DNA of 64,000 nucleotides from Enterobacter asburiae (GCA_011754535.1 JAAQVN010000001.1:1054001-1118000), one strand, 5' to 3'; positions 27,748-37,821 are shown, numbered from the stretch's first letter. Translations and numbers: made by a program. Notes: a model not told the origin generated them from the sequence alone.

Positions 27748-28844
27748 CCGTTAACGGAACTTTTCAGGGCGCTGTCGGCGGCGTGACGCTCCAGCGCCAG
27801 TTCGATCAGGCGGGTGATCAGCTCAGAGTAGCCTAGCCCGCTGGCCTGCCACAGTTTTGGATACATGCTGATGTTGGTGAAACCCGGCAGCGTGTTGATT
27901 TCATTGATAACAACTTCGTTCTCCGGCGTCAGGAACACATCTACGCGCGCCATGCCGCTGCAGCCGAGCGTCTGATAGGCGCGAATGGCGATCGCCCGGA
28001 TCGCGTCGTTGATCACCGGATCGATATTCGCCGGAACGACAACCTGTGCGCCTTTATCATCAATGTATTTGGTGTCATAGGAGTAGAAGTCGCTGTTTAA
28101 GACCACTTCACCGCAGGTGCTCGCCTGTGGAAAATCGTTGCCCAGCACGGCGCACTCAATTTCGCGGCCTTTGATCCCCTGCTCAACCACCACTTTATGG
28201 TCGAACTCAAACGCCATACGAACGGCCTGCGTGAACTCTGCTTCGCTGGTGACTTTGCTGACGCCCACGGAGGAGCCCTGATTGGCCGGCTTCACAAACA
28301 GCGGCAGACCCAATTCAGCGCTGATCTGCGCGAAGCTGTGCTTATCGCGGTTGGCGCGGGTGAGCGTCACGAACGGTGCGATATTCAGGCCGGCATCACG
28401 CAGCAGACGTTTGGTGACGTCTTTGTCCATGCAGGCGGCGGAGCCCAGCACGTCCGAGCCGACGAACGGCAGGTTGGCCATGCGCAACATCCCCTGCAGG
28501 GAACCATCTTCGCCCAGGGTGCCGTGCACGATAGGGAAGACCACGTCGATCTGGGCGAGAGCCTGCGCGTTGCCTGCGTCGATGAGCTGTCCCTTCATGA
28601 CGCCGGGTACGGTGGCGACGCTGATCTCCGAAGGGTTGAGGGCGATGTGCGCCGGATCGTGGGCATTCAGCAGATACTGGCTGGCATCGTTAACGTGCCA
28701 CTGGCCCTGTTTATCAATGCCCAGCAGCACCACGTCGAAACGGCTTTTATCGATCGCATCAACGATATTTTTAGCCGATTGCAATGACACCTCGTGCTCT
28801 GCTGATTTTCCCCCAAAGACAATACCTACGCGCTGCTTTGCCAT
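27744..28844 (-). CDS. ddlA: D-alanine--D-alanine ligase A
   Basis: A 366-residue ATP-grasp ligase that joins two D-alanines for peptidoglycan precursors. The N-terminal [20 protein letters not shown] motif, the central [14 protein letters not shown] loop and the C-terminal [14 protein letters not shown] metal-binding strand are intact. The ATG at 28844 is chosen by homology with E. coli DdlA (MAKQRVG). It stands alone and diverges from the extensin-like gene. Confidence 0.96.
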   Translation of the reverse strand: MAKQRVGIVFGGKSAEHEVSLQSAKNIVDAIDKSRFDVVLLGIDKQGQWHVNDASQYLLNAHDPAHIALNPSEISVATVPGVMKGQLIDAGNAQALAQIDVVFPIVHGTLGEDGSLQGMLRMANLPFVGSDVLGSAACMDKDVTKRLLRDAGLNIAPFVTLTRANRDKHSFAQISAELGLPLFVKPANQGSSVGVSKVTSEAEFTQAVRMAFEFDHKVVVEQGIKGREIECAVLGNDFPQASTCGEVVLNSDFYSYDTKYIDDKGAQVVVPANIDPVINDAIRAIAIRAYQTLGCSGMARVDVFLTPENEVVINEINTLPGFTNISMYPKLWQASGLGYSELITRLIELALERHAADSALKSSVNG

Positions 28845-28947
28845 CTCACTCTCTTCCAGTCTGACGAAAAGCCAATAACATACCACGATGCCCTGCGGGT
28901 TTCGCGGCCTTCTGCCATAATGTTTTGGGGAACAGTGAGGGGGGAGA

Positions 28948-29631
28948 GTGAAAGGAAAAACGTTGCTGATCGTTTTCATCCTTGGGGCAATCGCAACGGC
29001 GGGCTATCGCTGGTTGCCGTCTTACTACAACCCCTTCACGCCGCTGACCCTGGACGACCCGCCTGGCCGCATTACCCAGTATAAACTTCGGCGCTTAACG
29101 CCCGAAGCCTGCTCGAGCCTGTTAGCGCAGGCTAATCAAAGAAACCTTATTCGCACCCAGGCGGTGGCTGACAGCGGCGGGGAATGTCCGCTGAGGAACG
29201 TCGTGCGCGTGCGAGACTTCGGCCCGGTGAGCCTGAACGGCAGTTTTCTTGCCAGCTGTCCGCTGGCGCTCAGCTCGGCCCTGTTTGTCAGCCAGCAGGC
29301 CCGGCCCCTGACTAAACGCTTCACCGGCAGTGAACTGACCCGCATTGAGCACCTCGGCAGCTTTGCCTGCCGCAATATTTACCACCGGCCCGATGCGCGG
29401 CGCAGCGAGCATGCCACGGCAGAGGCGCTGGATATCGCCGCTTTTCGGCTGGCGAACGGGGAGCATGTTACGGTGCTGAAGGGCTGGAAATCGGCAAAAA
29501 CGCAGCCCTGGTTGAAGGCTCTGCTGGCGGCAAGCTGCGGCTACTACGGTAACGGTCTTGGGCCGGAGTATAACGCGGCGCACGCCAGCCATTTTCATCT
29601 GGGAATGCGCGGCTTTGGCCTCTGTCGCTGA
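28948..29631 (+). CDS. Extensin-like C-terminal domain protein
   Basis: A 227-residue envelope protein with an N-terminal membrane anchor or signal ([18 protein letters not shown]) and an extensin-like C-terminal domain. That domain shows [16 protein letters not shown] and [16 protein letters not shown], a histidine arrangement like that of VanY-type zinc peptidases, so a role in cell-wall peptide cleavage is possible though unproven. The start is GTG with GGGGGGAG upstream. The gene is not in the E. coli ddlA-iraP interval and marks an insertion with the following MFS gene. Confidence 0.82.
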   Translation: MKGKTLLIVFILGAIATAGYRWLPSYYNPFTPLTLDDPPGRITQYKLRRLTPEACSSLLAQANQRNLIRTQAVADSGGECPLRNVVRVRDFGPVSLNGSFLASCPLALSSALFVSQQARPLTKRFTGSELTRIEHLGSFACRNIYHRPDARRSEHATAEALDIAAFRLANGEHVTVLKGWKSAKTQPWLKALLAASCGYYGNGLGPEYNAAHASHFHLGMRGFGLCR

Positions 29632-29662
29632 AGCATAATCTTCCGCCAGAAAATGGATGATT

Positions 29663-29678
29663 TGTGACTTATTTCACA
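29663..29678. promoter_or_regulatory. Perfect CRP-type site before the MFS gene
   Basis: TGTGACTTATTTCACA matches the CRP core TGTGA-N6-TCACA at all ten defined positions and is flanked by TT and AA. A possible -10 element GATAAA lies at 29696-29701, which would put the site near -37 to -41, a class II activating position. Confidence 0.7.
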
Positions 29679-29799
29679 AATATGATGACTGGGAAGATAA
29701 AACACCAAAGTCAGCAAGGCCGCATCTCTGGTGCGACGTTAAGGCGCGTAACTTGCTAATCTGACGGCGAATTCGCCTAAAAATGAAGACTATTTCTGT

Positions 29800-31014
29800 A
29801 TGGAATCCTGGAAAGTTAATCTCATCTCGGTCTGGTTCGGCTGCTTCTTTACAGGGCTTGCCATCAGCCAGATCCTGCCGTTCCTGCCGCTGTACGTCTC
29901 GCAGCTGGGGGTCACCTCGCATGAAGCGCTCTCCATGTGGTCCGGCCTGACGTTCAGCGTCACGTTTCTGGTTTCCGCCATTGTGTCACCGATGTGGGGC
30001 AGCCTGGCCGACAGGAAAGGGCGCAAGCTGATGCTGCTGCGCGCCTCGCTCGGGATGGCGATAGCTATTCTGCTCCAGGCCTTTGCCACCAACGTCTGGC
30101 AGCTGTTTTTCCTGCGGGCGGTGATGGGGCTGACGTCCGGGTATATTCCCAACGCCATGGCGCTGGTTGCCTCTCAGGTGCCGCGCGAGCGCAGCGGCTG
30201 GGCGCTGAGTACGCTCTCTACCGCCCAGATCAGCGGCGTTATCGGCGGCCCGCTGCTGGGGGGCTTTCTGGCTGACCACGTCGGGCTGCGCGCGGTGTTC
30301 ATCATCACCGCGATCCTGCTGGTGATCAGCTTTCTGGTTACGCTCTTTCTTATCAAAGAGGGTGGCCGCCCCGTTATCAGTAAATCTGAGCGCCTGAGCG
30401 GCAGGGCCGTCTTCGCCTCGCTGCCTTACCCGGGACTCGTGATTAGCCTGTTTGTCACCACCATGGTGATCCAGCTCTGCAACGGTTCGGTCGGCCCGAT
30501 TCTGGCGCTGTTTATTAAGTCGATGGAGCCGGACAGCAACAATATCGCCTTTCTCAGCGGCATGATTGCCGCCGTGCCGGGCGTTTCCGCGCTGATCTCT
30601 GCCCCGCGCCTGGGCAAGTTAGGTGACAGGATCGGCACGGCGCGCATCCTGATGGCGACGCTGATTTTTGCGGTGGTGCTCTTTTTCGCCATGTCGTTTG
30701 TTACCTCTCCGCTTCAGCTGGGCGTGCTGCGATTTTTACTCGGCTTCGCGGATGGCGCTATGTTGCCTGCCGTACAGACGTTGCTGGTCAAATATTCCAG
30801 CGACCAGGTCACGGGGCGTATTTTTGGTTATAACCAGTCTTTTATGTATTTAGGCAACGTTGCCGGTCCGCTTATTGGCGCATCCGTTTCTGCAATGGCG
30901 GGTTTTCGCTGGGTATTTGCCGCGACGGCGATAGTCGTTTTAATCAATATTATTCAGCTGGCTATTGCCCTGCGTCGCCGCAGGCAAATAGCGGAGTCGA
31001 AATCGGCGAAATAA
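29800..31014 (+). CDS. MFS multidrug efflux transporter, MdtG-like
   Basis: A 404-residue major-facilitator protein of the drug:H+ antiporter-1 family with 12 helices. The loop 2-3 motif A is clear ([13 protein letters not shown]) and motif C-like [12 protein letters not shown] lies in helix 5. It is similar throughout to E. coli MdtG, including [13 protein letters not shown] and [21 protein letters not shown], but lacks the MdtG N-terminal extension and is at a different locus, so it is a paralogue. Substrate unknown. A terminator follows; a perfect CRP-type site precedes. Confidence 0.88.
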   Translation: MESWKVNLISVWFGCFFTGLAISQILPFLPLYVSQLGVTSHEALSMWSGLTFSVTFLVSAIVSPMWGSLADRKGRKLMLLRASLGMAIAILLQAFATNVWQLFFLRAVMGLTSGYIPNAMALVASQVPRERSGWALSTLSTAQISGVIGGPLLGGFLADHVGLRAVFIITAILLVISFLVTLFLIKEGGRPVISKSERLSGRAVFASLPYPGLVISLFVTTMVIQLCNGSVGPILALFIKSMEPDSNNIAFLSGMIAAVPGVSALISAPRLGKLGDRIGTARILMATLIFAVVLFFAMSFVTSPLQLGVLRFLLGFADGAMLPAVQTLLVKYSSDQVTGRIFGYNQSFMYLGNVAGPLIGASVSAMAGFRWVFAATAIVVLINIIQLAIALRRRRQIAESKSAK

Positions 31015-31047
31015 CCGTTGTTAGATGTATTATATATTCTTATGGTT

Positions 31048-31086
31048 GCCGCATTTTTATATAACAAAATGCGGCGTTTATTTTAT
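31048..31086 (+). terminator. Terminator after the MFS gene
   Basis: GCCGCATTTT (31048-31057) and AAAATGCGGC (31066-31075) form a perfect 10-bp stem followed by GTTTATTTT. Confidence 0.85.
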
Positions 31087-31224
31087 AGAAAAACGTTTCG
31101 CTGAAAATGCCGGGGCGCTAATTTGGCGACAGCGTCACTTTTGCATAAGATAATACTTTTCTCCGCTTTGCATATTTCATTCCTGGTGTTAATTTCAGAG
31201 AAAATCCCATAAGGAAATAGCACG

Positions 31225-31485
31225 ATGAAGAATCTCATTGCTGAGTTGCTGGTCAAGCTTGCACAAAAGGAAGAGGAGTCGAAAGAACTGGTCGCCCAGG
31301 TCGAAGCGCTGGAAATCGTTGTCACGGCGCTGCTGCGGCAGATGGCAACATCTGACCAGCAGGCGTTAATTGATAGCATCGAAGGGGCGCTGGACAAGGC
31401 GCGGCCCGATACGCAGGTTCCGCCAGAGGATGCCGAGTTGCTGCAGCAATACGTAAAGAAGCTGTTGAGGCATCCGCGCAGTTAA
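31225..31485 (+). CDS. iraP: Anti-adaptor protein IraP
   Basis: An 86-residue coiled-coil protein that binds the response regulator RssB and so protects sigma-S from ClpXP during phosphate starvation. The sequence [20 protein letters not shown], the long acidic heptad region and the C-terminal [10 protein letters not shown] match E. coli IraP. AAGGAAATAGCACG gives the ribosome-binding site. It sits beside the Pho-regulated psiF/phoA locus as in E. coli. Confidence 0.96.
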   Translation: MKNLIAELLVKLAQKEEESKELVAQVEALEIVVTALLRQMATSDQQALIDSIEGALDKARPDTQVPPEDAELLQQYVKKLLRHPRS

Positions 31486-31506
31486 GCCGTTACGGACGGT
31501 GCTGAC

Positions 31507-31524
31507 ATATCATAAAATTGTCAT
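31507..31524 (+). promoter_or_regulatory. Pho box of the former phoA promoter
   Basis: ATATCATAAAATTGTCAT matches the PhoB-binding Pho box CTGTCATAAAACTGTCAT at 15 of 18 positions. The sequence after it resembles the E. coli phoA promoter and leader down to the start codon. With phoA gone, it can serve only the relic peptide and psiF. Confidence 0.8.
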
Positions 31525-31584
31525 GCCGGATGCCTGTGGTCGCTCTGTTTTATTTTTTATGTATTGGGACCTGGATAAAATAAA

Positions 31585-31683
31585 TTGAAACAGAGCGCAT
31601 GTTTCATCGCGTTACTTCCCCTGTTAATTACCCCGGCTATTTATGCCGAGACCGTCCATTTCGGCGCGCTGGATATGAAATGA
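31585..31683 (+). pseudogene. phoA: phoA relic: signal peptide with a 32-codon frame
   Basis: The frame starts at TTG (E. coli phoA starts GTG) and reads LKQSACFIALLPLLITPAIY followed by A-ETVHFGALDMK and a stop. The first 21 residues align with the PhoA signal peptide MKQSTIALALLPLLFTPVTKA. Upstream, the Pho box and leader (GGATAAAATAAA before the start) match E. coli phoA; downstream, a hairpin like the phoA terminator follows six bases after the stop. The 450-residue alkaline phosphatase is missing. The last residues ALDMK may be its C-terminal tail, which would make this an internal in-frame deletion. The peptide may still be made and exported. Confidence 0.75.
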
Positions 31684-31689
31684 TAAATT

Positions 31690-31726
31690 CCCGGCGGAAA
31701 TCACATCTGCCGGGTGGTTTTTTTTC
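31690..31726 (+). terminator. Terminator of the phoA relic
   Basis: CCCGGC (31690-31695) pairs with GCCGGG (31709-31714), with partly matching inner bases, and TGG plus nine T follow. It is similar to the terminator between phoA and psiF in E. coli. Some read-through would be needed for Pho-dependent psiF expression. Confidence 0.8.
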
Positions 31727-31772
31727 TGTCACGAACCAGACTTACAGGGAATATTCACAAAAGGATGGTGCA

Positions 31773-32093
31773 ATGAAAACAACATTACTGGTTACTCTGT
31801 TCTCCGGCCTGTTCCTGATCTCCTCGGCGAATGCGGAAGAGAAAACGCTCACGCCGCAGCAGCAACGTATGACCACCTGCAATCAACAGGCGACGTCCCA
31901 GAGTCTCAAGGGGGATGCGCGTAAAACCTACATGAGCGACTGCCTGAAAAACGGCGCCACGAAACCCGGCGAAAAAAGCCTGACGCCGCAGCAGCAAAAA
32001 ATGCGCGAGTGTAATGCGAAAGCGACCGAACAGTCCCTGAAGGGAGACGATCGCAGCAAGTTCATGAGTGCCTGCCTGAAGAAAAAAGTGTAG
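31773..32093 (+). CDS. psiF: Phosphate starvation-inducible protein PsiF
   Basis: A 106-residue exported protein with a signal peptide ending ISSANA (about 21). The mature part is two copies of a 37-residue unit, each LTPQQQxM-x2-CN-x2-AT-x-QSLKGD-x-R-x3-M-x-(D/A)-CLK, so two cysteine pairs are conserved. Function unknown; in E. coli it is transcribed with phoA under PhoB control. AAGGA lies seven bases before the ATG at 31773. Confidence 0.95.
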   Translation: MKTTLLVTLFSGLFLISSANAEEKTLTPQQQRMTTCNQQATSQSLKGDARKTYMSDCLKNGATKPGEKSLTPQQQKMRECNAKATEQSLKGDDRSKFMSACLKKKV

Positions 32094-32195
32094 TTCTAAC
32101 GGGTGAGCGGCGCGGGCTGCTCACCCGAAATTTCATACTTTCCTTGCAGACCCCCTCTCTATAATTTGGGAAAATGTTTCAGAATATTCCCAAAA

Positions 32196-33299
32196 ATGAT
32201 GAATGATGAAACGTACTACACCAAAAAGCGCATTCGGGAAGAGTGGAGTTTAACTCTTTCTCAGGATGACCCTCACCGCGCCGGCTTCCAGCTCGCCAGG
32301 CGAGTTCGGCTGGCGCGCGCTGTCGGGCTGGCGGCGATGTTTTTCCCCGTGGCAGAAATGCTGGTCAGCCATTTTTTACCCGGCGGCTGGTGGTTGTTAC
32401 TGGTGGGGTGGGCATTCGTCTGGCCGCACTTCGCCTGGCAGTTATCCTGCCGCGCCGCTTCACCTCTTCAGCAGGAGATCTTCAACCTTAAGATGGATGC
32501 CATTATCGCCGGGCTATGGATTGGCGTGATGGGGGTTTATGCGTTACCTGCGGCAGCGCTGTTGATGATGGTGGGTATAAATATGATGGGCTCAGGCGGC
32601 TGTCGTCTGTTTATTTCAGGGATGGCACTCACCACGCTTTCCGTGCTGGTCACATTACCTCTCGTTGGCCGCGTGGTGCCCTTTAATCCGGGAGCGCTGG
32701 AGTGGGGCTTAACGCTTCCCGTCCTTATGCTTTATCCCATGCTGTTTGCCTGGCTTAGCCATCGCACTGCCGTCAGGCTGGCGGAACATAAGCGGCGGCT
32801 GGAAATGATGAGTACCCGTGACGGCATGACCGGGGTCTTTAACCGTCGACATTGGGAAATGCTGCTGCGCAATGAGTTTGAGCTCTGTCGCCGGAGCCAC
32901 TGCACCGCCACGATATTGCTGATTGATATCGACCACTTTAAAAACATCAACGATACCTGGGGGCACGACGTGGGCGACAAGGCTATCGTGGCCATTACCC
33001 GCCAGCTCCAGATGTCGGTGCGGTCAGGCGATGCGATAGGCCGGTTTGGCGGGGATGAATTCGCGGTGATTATGTCCCAGACGGCCGCTGAAAGCGCCAT
33101 CGCCGTCATGTCGCGGGTTCACGCGCGGCTGGAAACGCTCTCGTTACCGTGTGCGCCGAAAGAGCCTCTGCGCATCAGCGTGGGCGTGGCTCCCTGGGGA
33201 CCGCAGTTTGTGCACTATCGGGAATGGCTGAAGGCGGCAGATGTGGCGCTGTATAAGGCGAAAAATGCCGGGCGCGGCCGCACCGAAGTGGCGGCCTGA
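32196..33299 (+). CDS. dgcC: Diguanylate cyclase DgcC (AdrA)
   Basis: A 367-residue membrane cyclase with an N-terminal MASE2 domain (about 30-190, several helices, GWWLLLVGWAFVWPHFAWQL) and a GGDEF domain. GGDEF is intact at 285-289 and preceded by the RxxD inhibitory site RSGD at 276-279. In E. coli and Salmonella DgcC makes the c-di-GMP that activates cellulose synthase and is turned on by CsgD. The first ATG at 32196 corresponds to E. coli FPKIMNDE; the E. coli start codon itself is ATA here. The gene is convergent with proC, 14 bases apart. Confidence 0.95.
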   Translation: MMNDETYYTKKRIREEWSLTLSQDDPHRAGFQLARRVRLARAVGLAAMFFPVAEMLVSHFLPGGWWLLLVGWAFVWPHFAWQLSCRAASPLQQEIFNLKMDAIIAGLWIGVMGVYALPAAALLMMVGINMMGSGGCRLFISGMALTTLSVLVTLPLVGRVVPFNPGALEWGLTLPVLMLYPMLFAWLSHRTAVRLAEHKRRLEMMSTRDGMTGVFNRRHWEMLLRNEFELCRRSHCTATILLIDIDHFKNINDTWGHDVGDKAIVAITRQLQMSVRSGDAIGRFGGDEFAVIMSQTAAESAIAVMSRVHARLETLSLPCAPKEPLRISVGVAPWGPQFVHYREWLKAADVALYKAKNAGRGRTEVAA

Positions 33300-33313
33300 C
33301 GCCCGACCAGACA

Positions 33314-34123
33314 TCAGGATTTACTCAGCTTCTCTGACTTTTCCATGCATTTGGCCATCGCCTCGATGACGGCCGAACGGAACCCGCGCTCTTCCAGCAC
33401 CCGCACCGCTTCGATGGTGGTACCGGCCGGGGAGCAGACCATATCTTTCAGTTCTCCCGGGTGTTTACCGGTCTCCAGCACCATTTTGGCGGAGCCCATC
33501 ACTGCCTGTGCGGCGAATTTATACGCCTGCGCACGCGGCATACCGCCAAGCACGGCGGCGTCCGCCATCGCTTCTAAAAACATGAAGACGTACGCGGGGG
33601 CTGAACCGCTCACGCCGACCACCGGATGGATCATCGATTCCGCAATCACTTCCGCCTCGCCGAAGCAGCGGAAAATGTTCAGCACGTCCGCTACCTCTTC
33701 TGAGGTCACCAGCGCGTTAGGGGTGACGGAGGTCATGCCAGCGTTGACCAGTGAGGGGGTATTCGGCATCGCGCGGACGATTTTACGGTCGTGGCCCAGC
33801 GCGCGGGCCAGCTGATCGAGCGTCACGCCCGCGGCAATCGACACGACCAGCGTCTCTTTATTCAGGCTGGAGGTGATGTCGCTTAACACTTTGATCATGA
33901 TGTTCGGCTTAACGGCACCAAAGACGATATCGGCAACCTGGGCCACCTCCTGCGCGCTTTCGGCGGCGTTGATCCCGTATTGATCGCGCAACGCGGCGAC
34001 GTTATCCGGTGACGGGGTATAGACCCAAATCTGACCCGGCAGGACCTGCCCGCTGGCGATCAGGCCGCCCAGGATGGCTTTGCCCATGTTACCGCAGCCG
34101 ATAAACCCGATTTTCTTATCCAT
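33314..34123 (-). CDS. proC: Pyrroline-5-carboxylate reductase
   Basis: A 269-residue enzyme that reduces pyrroline-5-carboxylate to proline with NAD(P)H. The Rossmann motif GFIGCGNMGKAI lies at the N-terminus; the C-terminal signature GVSGSAPAYVFMFLEAMADA and SPAGTTIEAVRVLEERGFR are intact. The start is the ATG at 34123 after GAGAATCGTG. It diverges from yaiI. Confidence 0.97.
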   Translation of the reverse strand: MDKKIGFIGCGNMGKAILGGLIASGQVLPGQIWVYTPSPDNVAALRDQYGINAAESAQEVAQVADIVFGAVKPNIMIKVLSDITSSLNKETLVVSIAAGVTLDQLARALGHDRKIVRAMPNTPSLVNAGMTSVTPNALVTSEEVADVLNIFRCFGEAEVIAESMIHPVVGVSGSAPAYVFMFLEAMADAAVLGGMPRAQAYKFAAQAVMGSAKMVLETGKHPGELKDMVCSPAGTTIEAVRVLEERGFRSAVIEAMAKCMEKSEKLSKS

Positions 34124-34220
34124 CACGATTCTCCGTCATTATGCGTTGTTTTCTCTGATTGATAGCTTAACAACGAAATGCAGGCGACAATAGTCGGCAG
34201 AGTCATTATGGGGAGACAAT

Positions 34221-34679
34221 ATGGCGATTTGGGTTGATGCGGACGCGTGTCCGAATGTGATTAAAGAGATTTTATTCCGCGCCGCCGAGCGCGTTCAGAT
34301 GCCGCTGACGCTGGTGGCGAACCAGAATATTCGCGTACCGCCTTCGCGGTTCATCCGCTCCTTGCGCGTGCCGGCCGGGTTCGACGTAGCGGATAACGAA
34401 ATAGTTCGTCTGTGCAGCGCGGAGGATCTGGTTATTACCGCCGACATACCGCTGGCGGCTGAAGTGCTGGAGAAAGGGGCGGCGGCGCTCAACCCACGCG
34501 GTGAACGTTATTCGCCTTCAACCATTCGTGAAAAGCTCACCATGCGCGATTTTATGGATACGATGCGGGCCAGCGGCGTGCAGACCGGTGGACCGGACAG
34601 CCTGTCCCAGCGCGATCGCCAGCAGTTTGCCGCCGAACTGGATAAATGGCTGCTGGAAGTGAAGCGCCGTACAGCGTAA
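34221..34679 (+). CDS. yaiI: UPF0178 protein YaiI
   Basis: A 152-residue DUF188 protein with a PIN-like arrangement of acidic residues: [16 protein letters not shown] at the start, ADNEIV and [16 protein letters not shown] in the middle. This suggests nuclease-like metal binding, but no activity is established. Full length relative to E. coli YaiI. Function unknown. Confidence 0.94.
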   Translation: MAIWVDADACPNVIKEILFRAAERVQMPLTLVANQNIRVPPSRFIRSLRVPAGFDVADNEIVRLCSAEDLVITADIPLAAEVLEKGAAALNPRGERYSPSTIREKLTMRDFMDTMRASGVQTGGPDSLSQRDRQQFAAELDKWLLEVKRRTA

Positions 34680-34768
34680 TGATAATTATTGTCAATTTGT
34701 GGTACAGTGTGGCTTCCACAGGGTTGTCATCCCGTACCGCTTTGCAGTAAAGTAATCGACACATCTTC

Positions 34769-34786
34769 TGCAATTATTTCTTTACA
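34769..34786 (+). promoter_or_regulatory. TyrR box before aroL
   Basis: TGCAATTATTTCTTTACA matches the TyrR consensus TGTAAA-N6-TTTACA with a perfect right half. It lies 38 bases before the aroL start. In E. coli aroL is repressed by TyrR with tyrosine. I found no convincing TrpR operator. Confidence 0.6.
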
Positions 34787-34823
34787 CTCTTCAGCCATTC
34801 GGCATCAAGGGGAACACCTGGCT

Positions 34824-35348
34824 ATGACCCAACCCATCTTTTTAGTTGGCCCCCGCGGCTGTGGGAAAACCACCGTTGGCCTGGAACTGGCACGCGCGTG
34901 TCATCGTCAGTTTATTGATACCGACCACTGGCTGCAGACCGAGGCCGGCAAAACCATTGCAGACATCGTGGAGCAAGAGGGATGGGAAAGCTTTCGCGCC
35001 CGCGAAACGGCCGCGCTGAAAGCGGTCACCACGCCGTCAGCCGTCATTGCGACGGGAGGCGGCATTGTTCTGGCCGAATGTAATCGTCACTTTATGCGCG
35101 AAAAAGGCATTGTGATCTATCTCTGCGCGCCGGTGGCGGCGCTGGTCGGGCGCCTTGAGGCATTTCCTGAAGAGGGACAACGCCCGGCGCTGACGTCAAG
35201 GCCGCTCAGCGAAGAGGTGAGCGAAGTGCTGGCCGAGCGCGATGCCCTGTACCGTGAAGCGGCGCACCATGTTGTGGATGCCTCTGCGGCCCCGGAAGAT
35301 GTGGTAATTCAGATTATTACCGCCCTGCGTCTGGCGTGTGCCAGCTAA
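34824..35348 (+). CDS. aroL: Shikimate kinase II
   Basis: A 174-residue kinase that phosphorylates shikimate in the aromatic amino acid pathway. Walker A is GPRGCGKTT (9-17), the DTDHWL acidic motif follows, GGGIVL binds shikimate, and SRPLSEEV lies in the lid. The ATG at 34824 matches the E. coli start (MTQP). yaiA follows after 44 bases. Confidence 0.96.
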   Translation: MTQPIFLVGPRGCGKTTVGLELARACHRQFIDTDHWLQTEAGKTIADIVEQEGWESFRARETAALKAVTTPSAVIATGGGIVLAECNRHFMREKGIVIYLCAPVAALVGRLEAFPEEGQRPALTSRPLSEEVSEVLAERDALYREAAHHVVDASAAPEDVVIQIITALRLACAS

Positions 35349-35392
35349 CCGCCGTCTATACTGATAGCTCAGACATAAAAAAAGGATGAGCT

Positions 35393-35584
35393 ATGCCAAC
35401 CAGACCTCCCTATCCGCGCGAAGCACGTATTGTTACCGTTGAAAAAGGCAATGGCGACCAGACTGTCACCTGGTACCAGCTGCGTGCCGATCACCCCAAA
35501 CCGGACTCGCTGATCAGTGAACATGAGACTGAACAGGAAGCGCTGGATGCCAAACGGCGCTACGAAGATCCCGATAAGTCATGA
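35393..35584 (+). CDS. yaiA: Small protein YaiA
   Basis: A 63-residue hydrophilic protein starting [19 protein letters not shown]. In E. coli it is co-transcribed with aroL and aroM. Function unknown. AAAAGGATGAGCT gives a good ribosome-binding site. Confidence 0.93.
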   Translation: MPTRPPYPREARIVTVEKGNGDQTVTWYQLRADHPKPDSLISEHETEQEALDAKRRYEDPDKS

Positions 35585-35689
35585 ATGTTTTCCTAAACGC
35601 TCCAATACCGTGCCTGAATCACACTTTTTACTCATCGCAAATGTTAAGCAGGAGTTAATATTTAGTTATTACAGGTAGCTCCGTTACCG

Positions 35690-35772
35690 GCAGGCGATCT
35701 TTACATTTCGGAACAGAGATCGCCTGCTACGCTTGGTGCTGTTTTGTTGAAAAAACGAACTGTGCAGCGTAG
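35690..35772 (+). other. Structured RNA segment between yaiA and aroM
   Basis: Two consecutive stems can form. The first is a perfect 11-bp stem GCAGGCGATCT/AGATCGCCTGC (35690-35700 and 35717-35727). The second is CTACGCT/AGCGTAG (35727-35733 and 35766-35772), with a further GTTTT/AAAAC pair inside. The interval between yaiA and aroM (237 bp) has no gene. It could be a regulatory leader for aroM, an RNA processing site or a small RNA. Confidence 0.45.
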
Positions 35773-35821
35773 TGAGCCTGTACCTGTGTACACGTTTTTG
35801 TAGTGATGGAAGGCGAAGAAG

Positions 35822-36499
35822 ATGAAAGCAACGTTGGCGATCCTCACCATTGGTGTGGTCCCTGTAAGCGAAGTGTTACCGCTCTTAACCGAGCATGTAT
35901 CTGAACAACAGATCACGCATCTTAGCCTGCTGGGTAAGATGAGTCGGGAAGAGGTCATGGAAGACTACGCTGTAGAGGCGGGGGAGGATCCCCTGGCGAC
36001 GTTATTAAGCGACGGTAAACTGGCGCATGTTTCTCGACAGAAAATTGAGCGTTCGCTGCAGGCTGTAATAGAAGTACTCGATAATCAAGCGTATGACGTT
36101 ATTTTGCTGATGAGTACCGCCCCCATTAAGGGACTCATTGCGCGTAATGCGATTCTGCTTGAGCCAATGCGCATTATTCCTCCGCTGGTGGCCTCCATTG
36201 TTGACGGGCACCAGGTTGGGGTCATTGTGCCCATTGAGGAGCTCATGGACAACCAGGAAGCAAAATGGCATGTGCTCGAAAAAACGCCCCTGTATGCGCT
36301 GGCAAATCCCTTCTGGGACAGCGAGGCTAAACTCATTGCTGCCGGGAAGGCGCTGCTGGAGAGAGGGGCAGATGTGTTGATTCTGGACTGTCTTGGTTTC
36401 CACCAGCATCACCGCGATTTACTGCAAAAGGCGCTGGACGTGCCGGTGCTGTTATCCAACGTTCTGATGGCTCGCCTGGCCTCAGAGCTTCTGACGTAA
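35822..36499 (+). CDS. aroM: AroM family protein
   Basis: A 225-residue cytoplasmic protein of the AroM family, related in fold to Asp/Glu racemases ([44 protein letters not shown] with a Cys in the C-terminal half). Its function is unknown; in E. coli it is regulated with aroL by TyrR. GAAGGCGAAGAAG precedes the ATG. It follows yaiA after a structured 237-bp interval. Confidence 0.94.
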   Translation: MKATLAILTIGVVPVSEVLPLLTEHVSEQQITHLSLLGKMSREEVMEDYAVEAGEDPLATLLSDGKLAHVSRQKIERSLQAVIEVLDNQAYDVILLMSTAPIKGLIARNAILLEPMRIIPPLVASIVDGHQVGVIVPIEELMDNQEAKWHVLEKTPLYALANPFWDSEAKLIAAGKALLERGADVLILDCLGFHQHHRDLLQKALDVPVLLSNVLMARLASELLT

Positions 36500-36525
36500 T
36501 GATTTTGCGTGACAGGTGATGAGCA

Positions 36526-36858
<333 letters not shown>

Positions 36859-36865
36859 AAAATAA

Positions 36866-36896
36866 GCCGGGTGGCGCTCACGCTTACCCGGCCTAC
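36866..36896. repeat. REP element between ppnP and rdgC
   Basis: GCCGGGTGGCGCTCACGC followed by TTACCCGGCCTAC is a single REP unit between convergent genes. It uses the same sequence as the BIME after tauD. Confidence 0.85.
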
Positions 36897-36906
36897 GTTT
36901 TGCCTG

Positions 36907-37821
36907 TTATCTCTGCGCTTCGCCGCCAAGACCTTCCACCAGATTCTGAATTAACGCGGCCAGCTCGCCGGTCATCAGGATAAAGTCCGCGTCAAAGCGC
37001 TGGGCGTAATCTTCCCGGTCGATATCTTCGTTCTGATCGCGCAGTTCATCGCAGAACTTCAGACGCTTCACGGAGCCGTCGTCACACATCACGAACTGAA
37101 TGCGCTGCTGCCAATCGAGCGCCAGTTTGGTGACCACTTTACCAGCCTCAATGTGTACGGCGATCTCGTCGCTCACCAGATCCTGCTTCTTCGCGCGGAT
37201 CACGCCGCCATCTTCCAGCAGGGCTTTCAGCTCGGCCTCGTCCAGGATCTGGAAACCTTGCGCCGCGGTACCGCTGCGGACCCATTCGGTCAGGGTCAGC
37301 TCAATCGGCGTTTCCAGCGCCAGCGGAACGACCGGTAAAGAGCCGATGCTTTTACGCAGCAGGGCCAGCGTATCTTCGGCTTTTTTGGCGCTGGCGCAGT
37401 CCACCATAATCAGCCCGTTAACGGTATCGATCCACATCATCGTCTGGCTGAAGCGGCTAAAGGCACGCGGCAGCAGAGAGTGCAGCACTTCGTCTTTCAG
37501 CGAATCTTTTTCGGTTTTTTTCAGCTTGCGGCCCTGTTCGGCTTCCAGCTTGAAAATTTTTGCTTCAAGCGCCTGCTTAACCACCGGCGTGGGCAGAATT
37601 TTCTCTTCTTTGCGGGCGCAGACGATGATTTGACCCGTGCTGCTGGCGTGGGTCAGTGCATCGCTTTGTGAGCCCATTGGCGGAACCCAGCCGGTTTTCG
37701 CCATATCCTGGCTACCGCAAGGGGAAAAGCTATAAGCGGCTAACTGTTTTTCCATCTCTTCTGCGCGCAGCGAAACGTCGCGGCTGAGACGGTAAACCAT
37801 CAAATTTTTGAACCACAGCAT
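36907..37821 (-). CDS. rdgC: Recombination-associated protein RdgC
   Basis: A 304-residue nucleoid-associated protein that forms a ring dimer on double-stranded DNA and modulates RecA. The N-terminus [14 protein letters not shown] and GWVPPMG, and the C-terminal [23 protein letters not shown], match E. coli RdgC. The ATG at 37821 is chosen by homology; a longer frame adds four residues. Confidence 0.96.
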   Translation of the reverse strand: MLWFKNLMVYRLSRDVSLRAEEMEKQLAAYSFSPCGSQDMAKTGWVPPMGSQSDALTHASSTGQIIVCARKEEKILPTPVVKQALEAKIFKLEAEQGRKLKKTEKDSLKDEVLHSLLPRAFSRFSQTMMWIDTVNGLIMVDCASAKKAEDTLALLRKSIGSLPVVPLALETPIELTLTEWVRSGTAAQGFQILDEAELKALLEDGGVIRAKKQDLVSDEIAVHIEAGKVVTKLALDWQQRIQFVMCDDGSVKRLKFCDELRDQNEDIDREDYAQRFDADFILMTGELAALIQNLVEGLGGEAQR

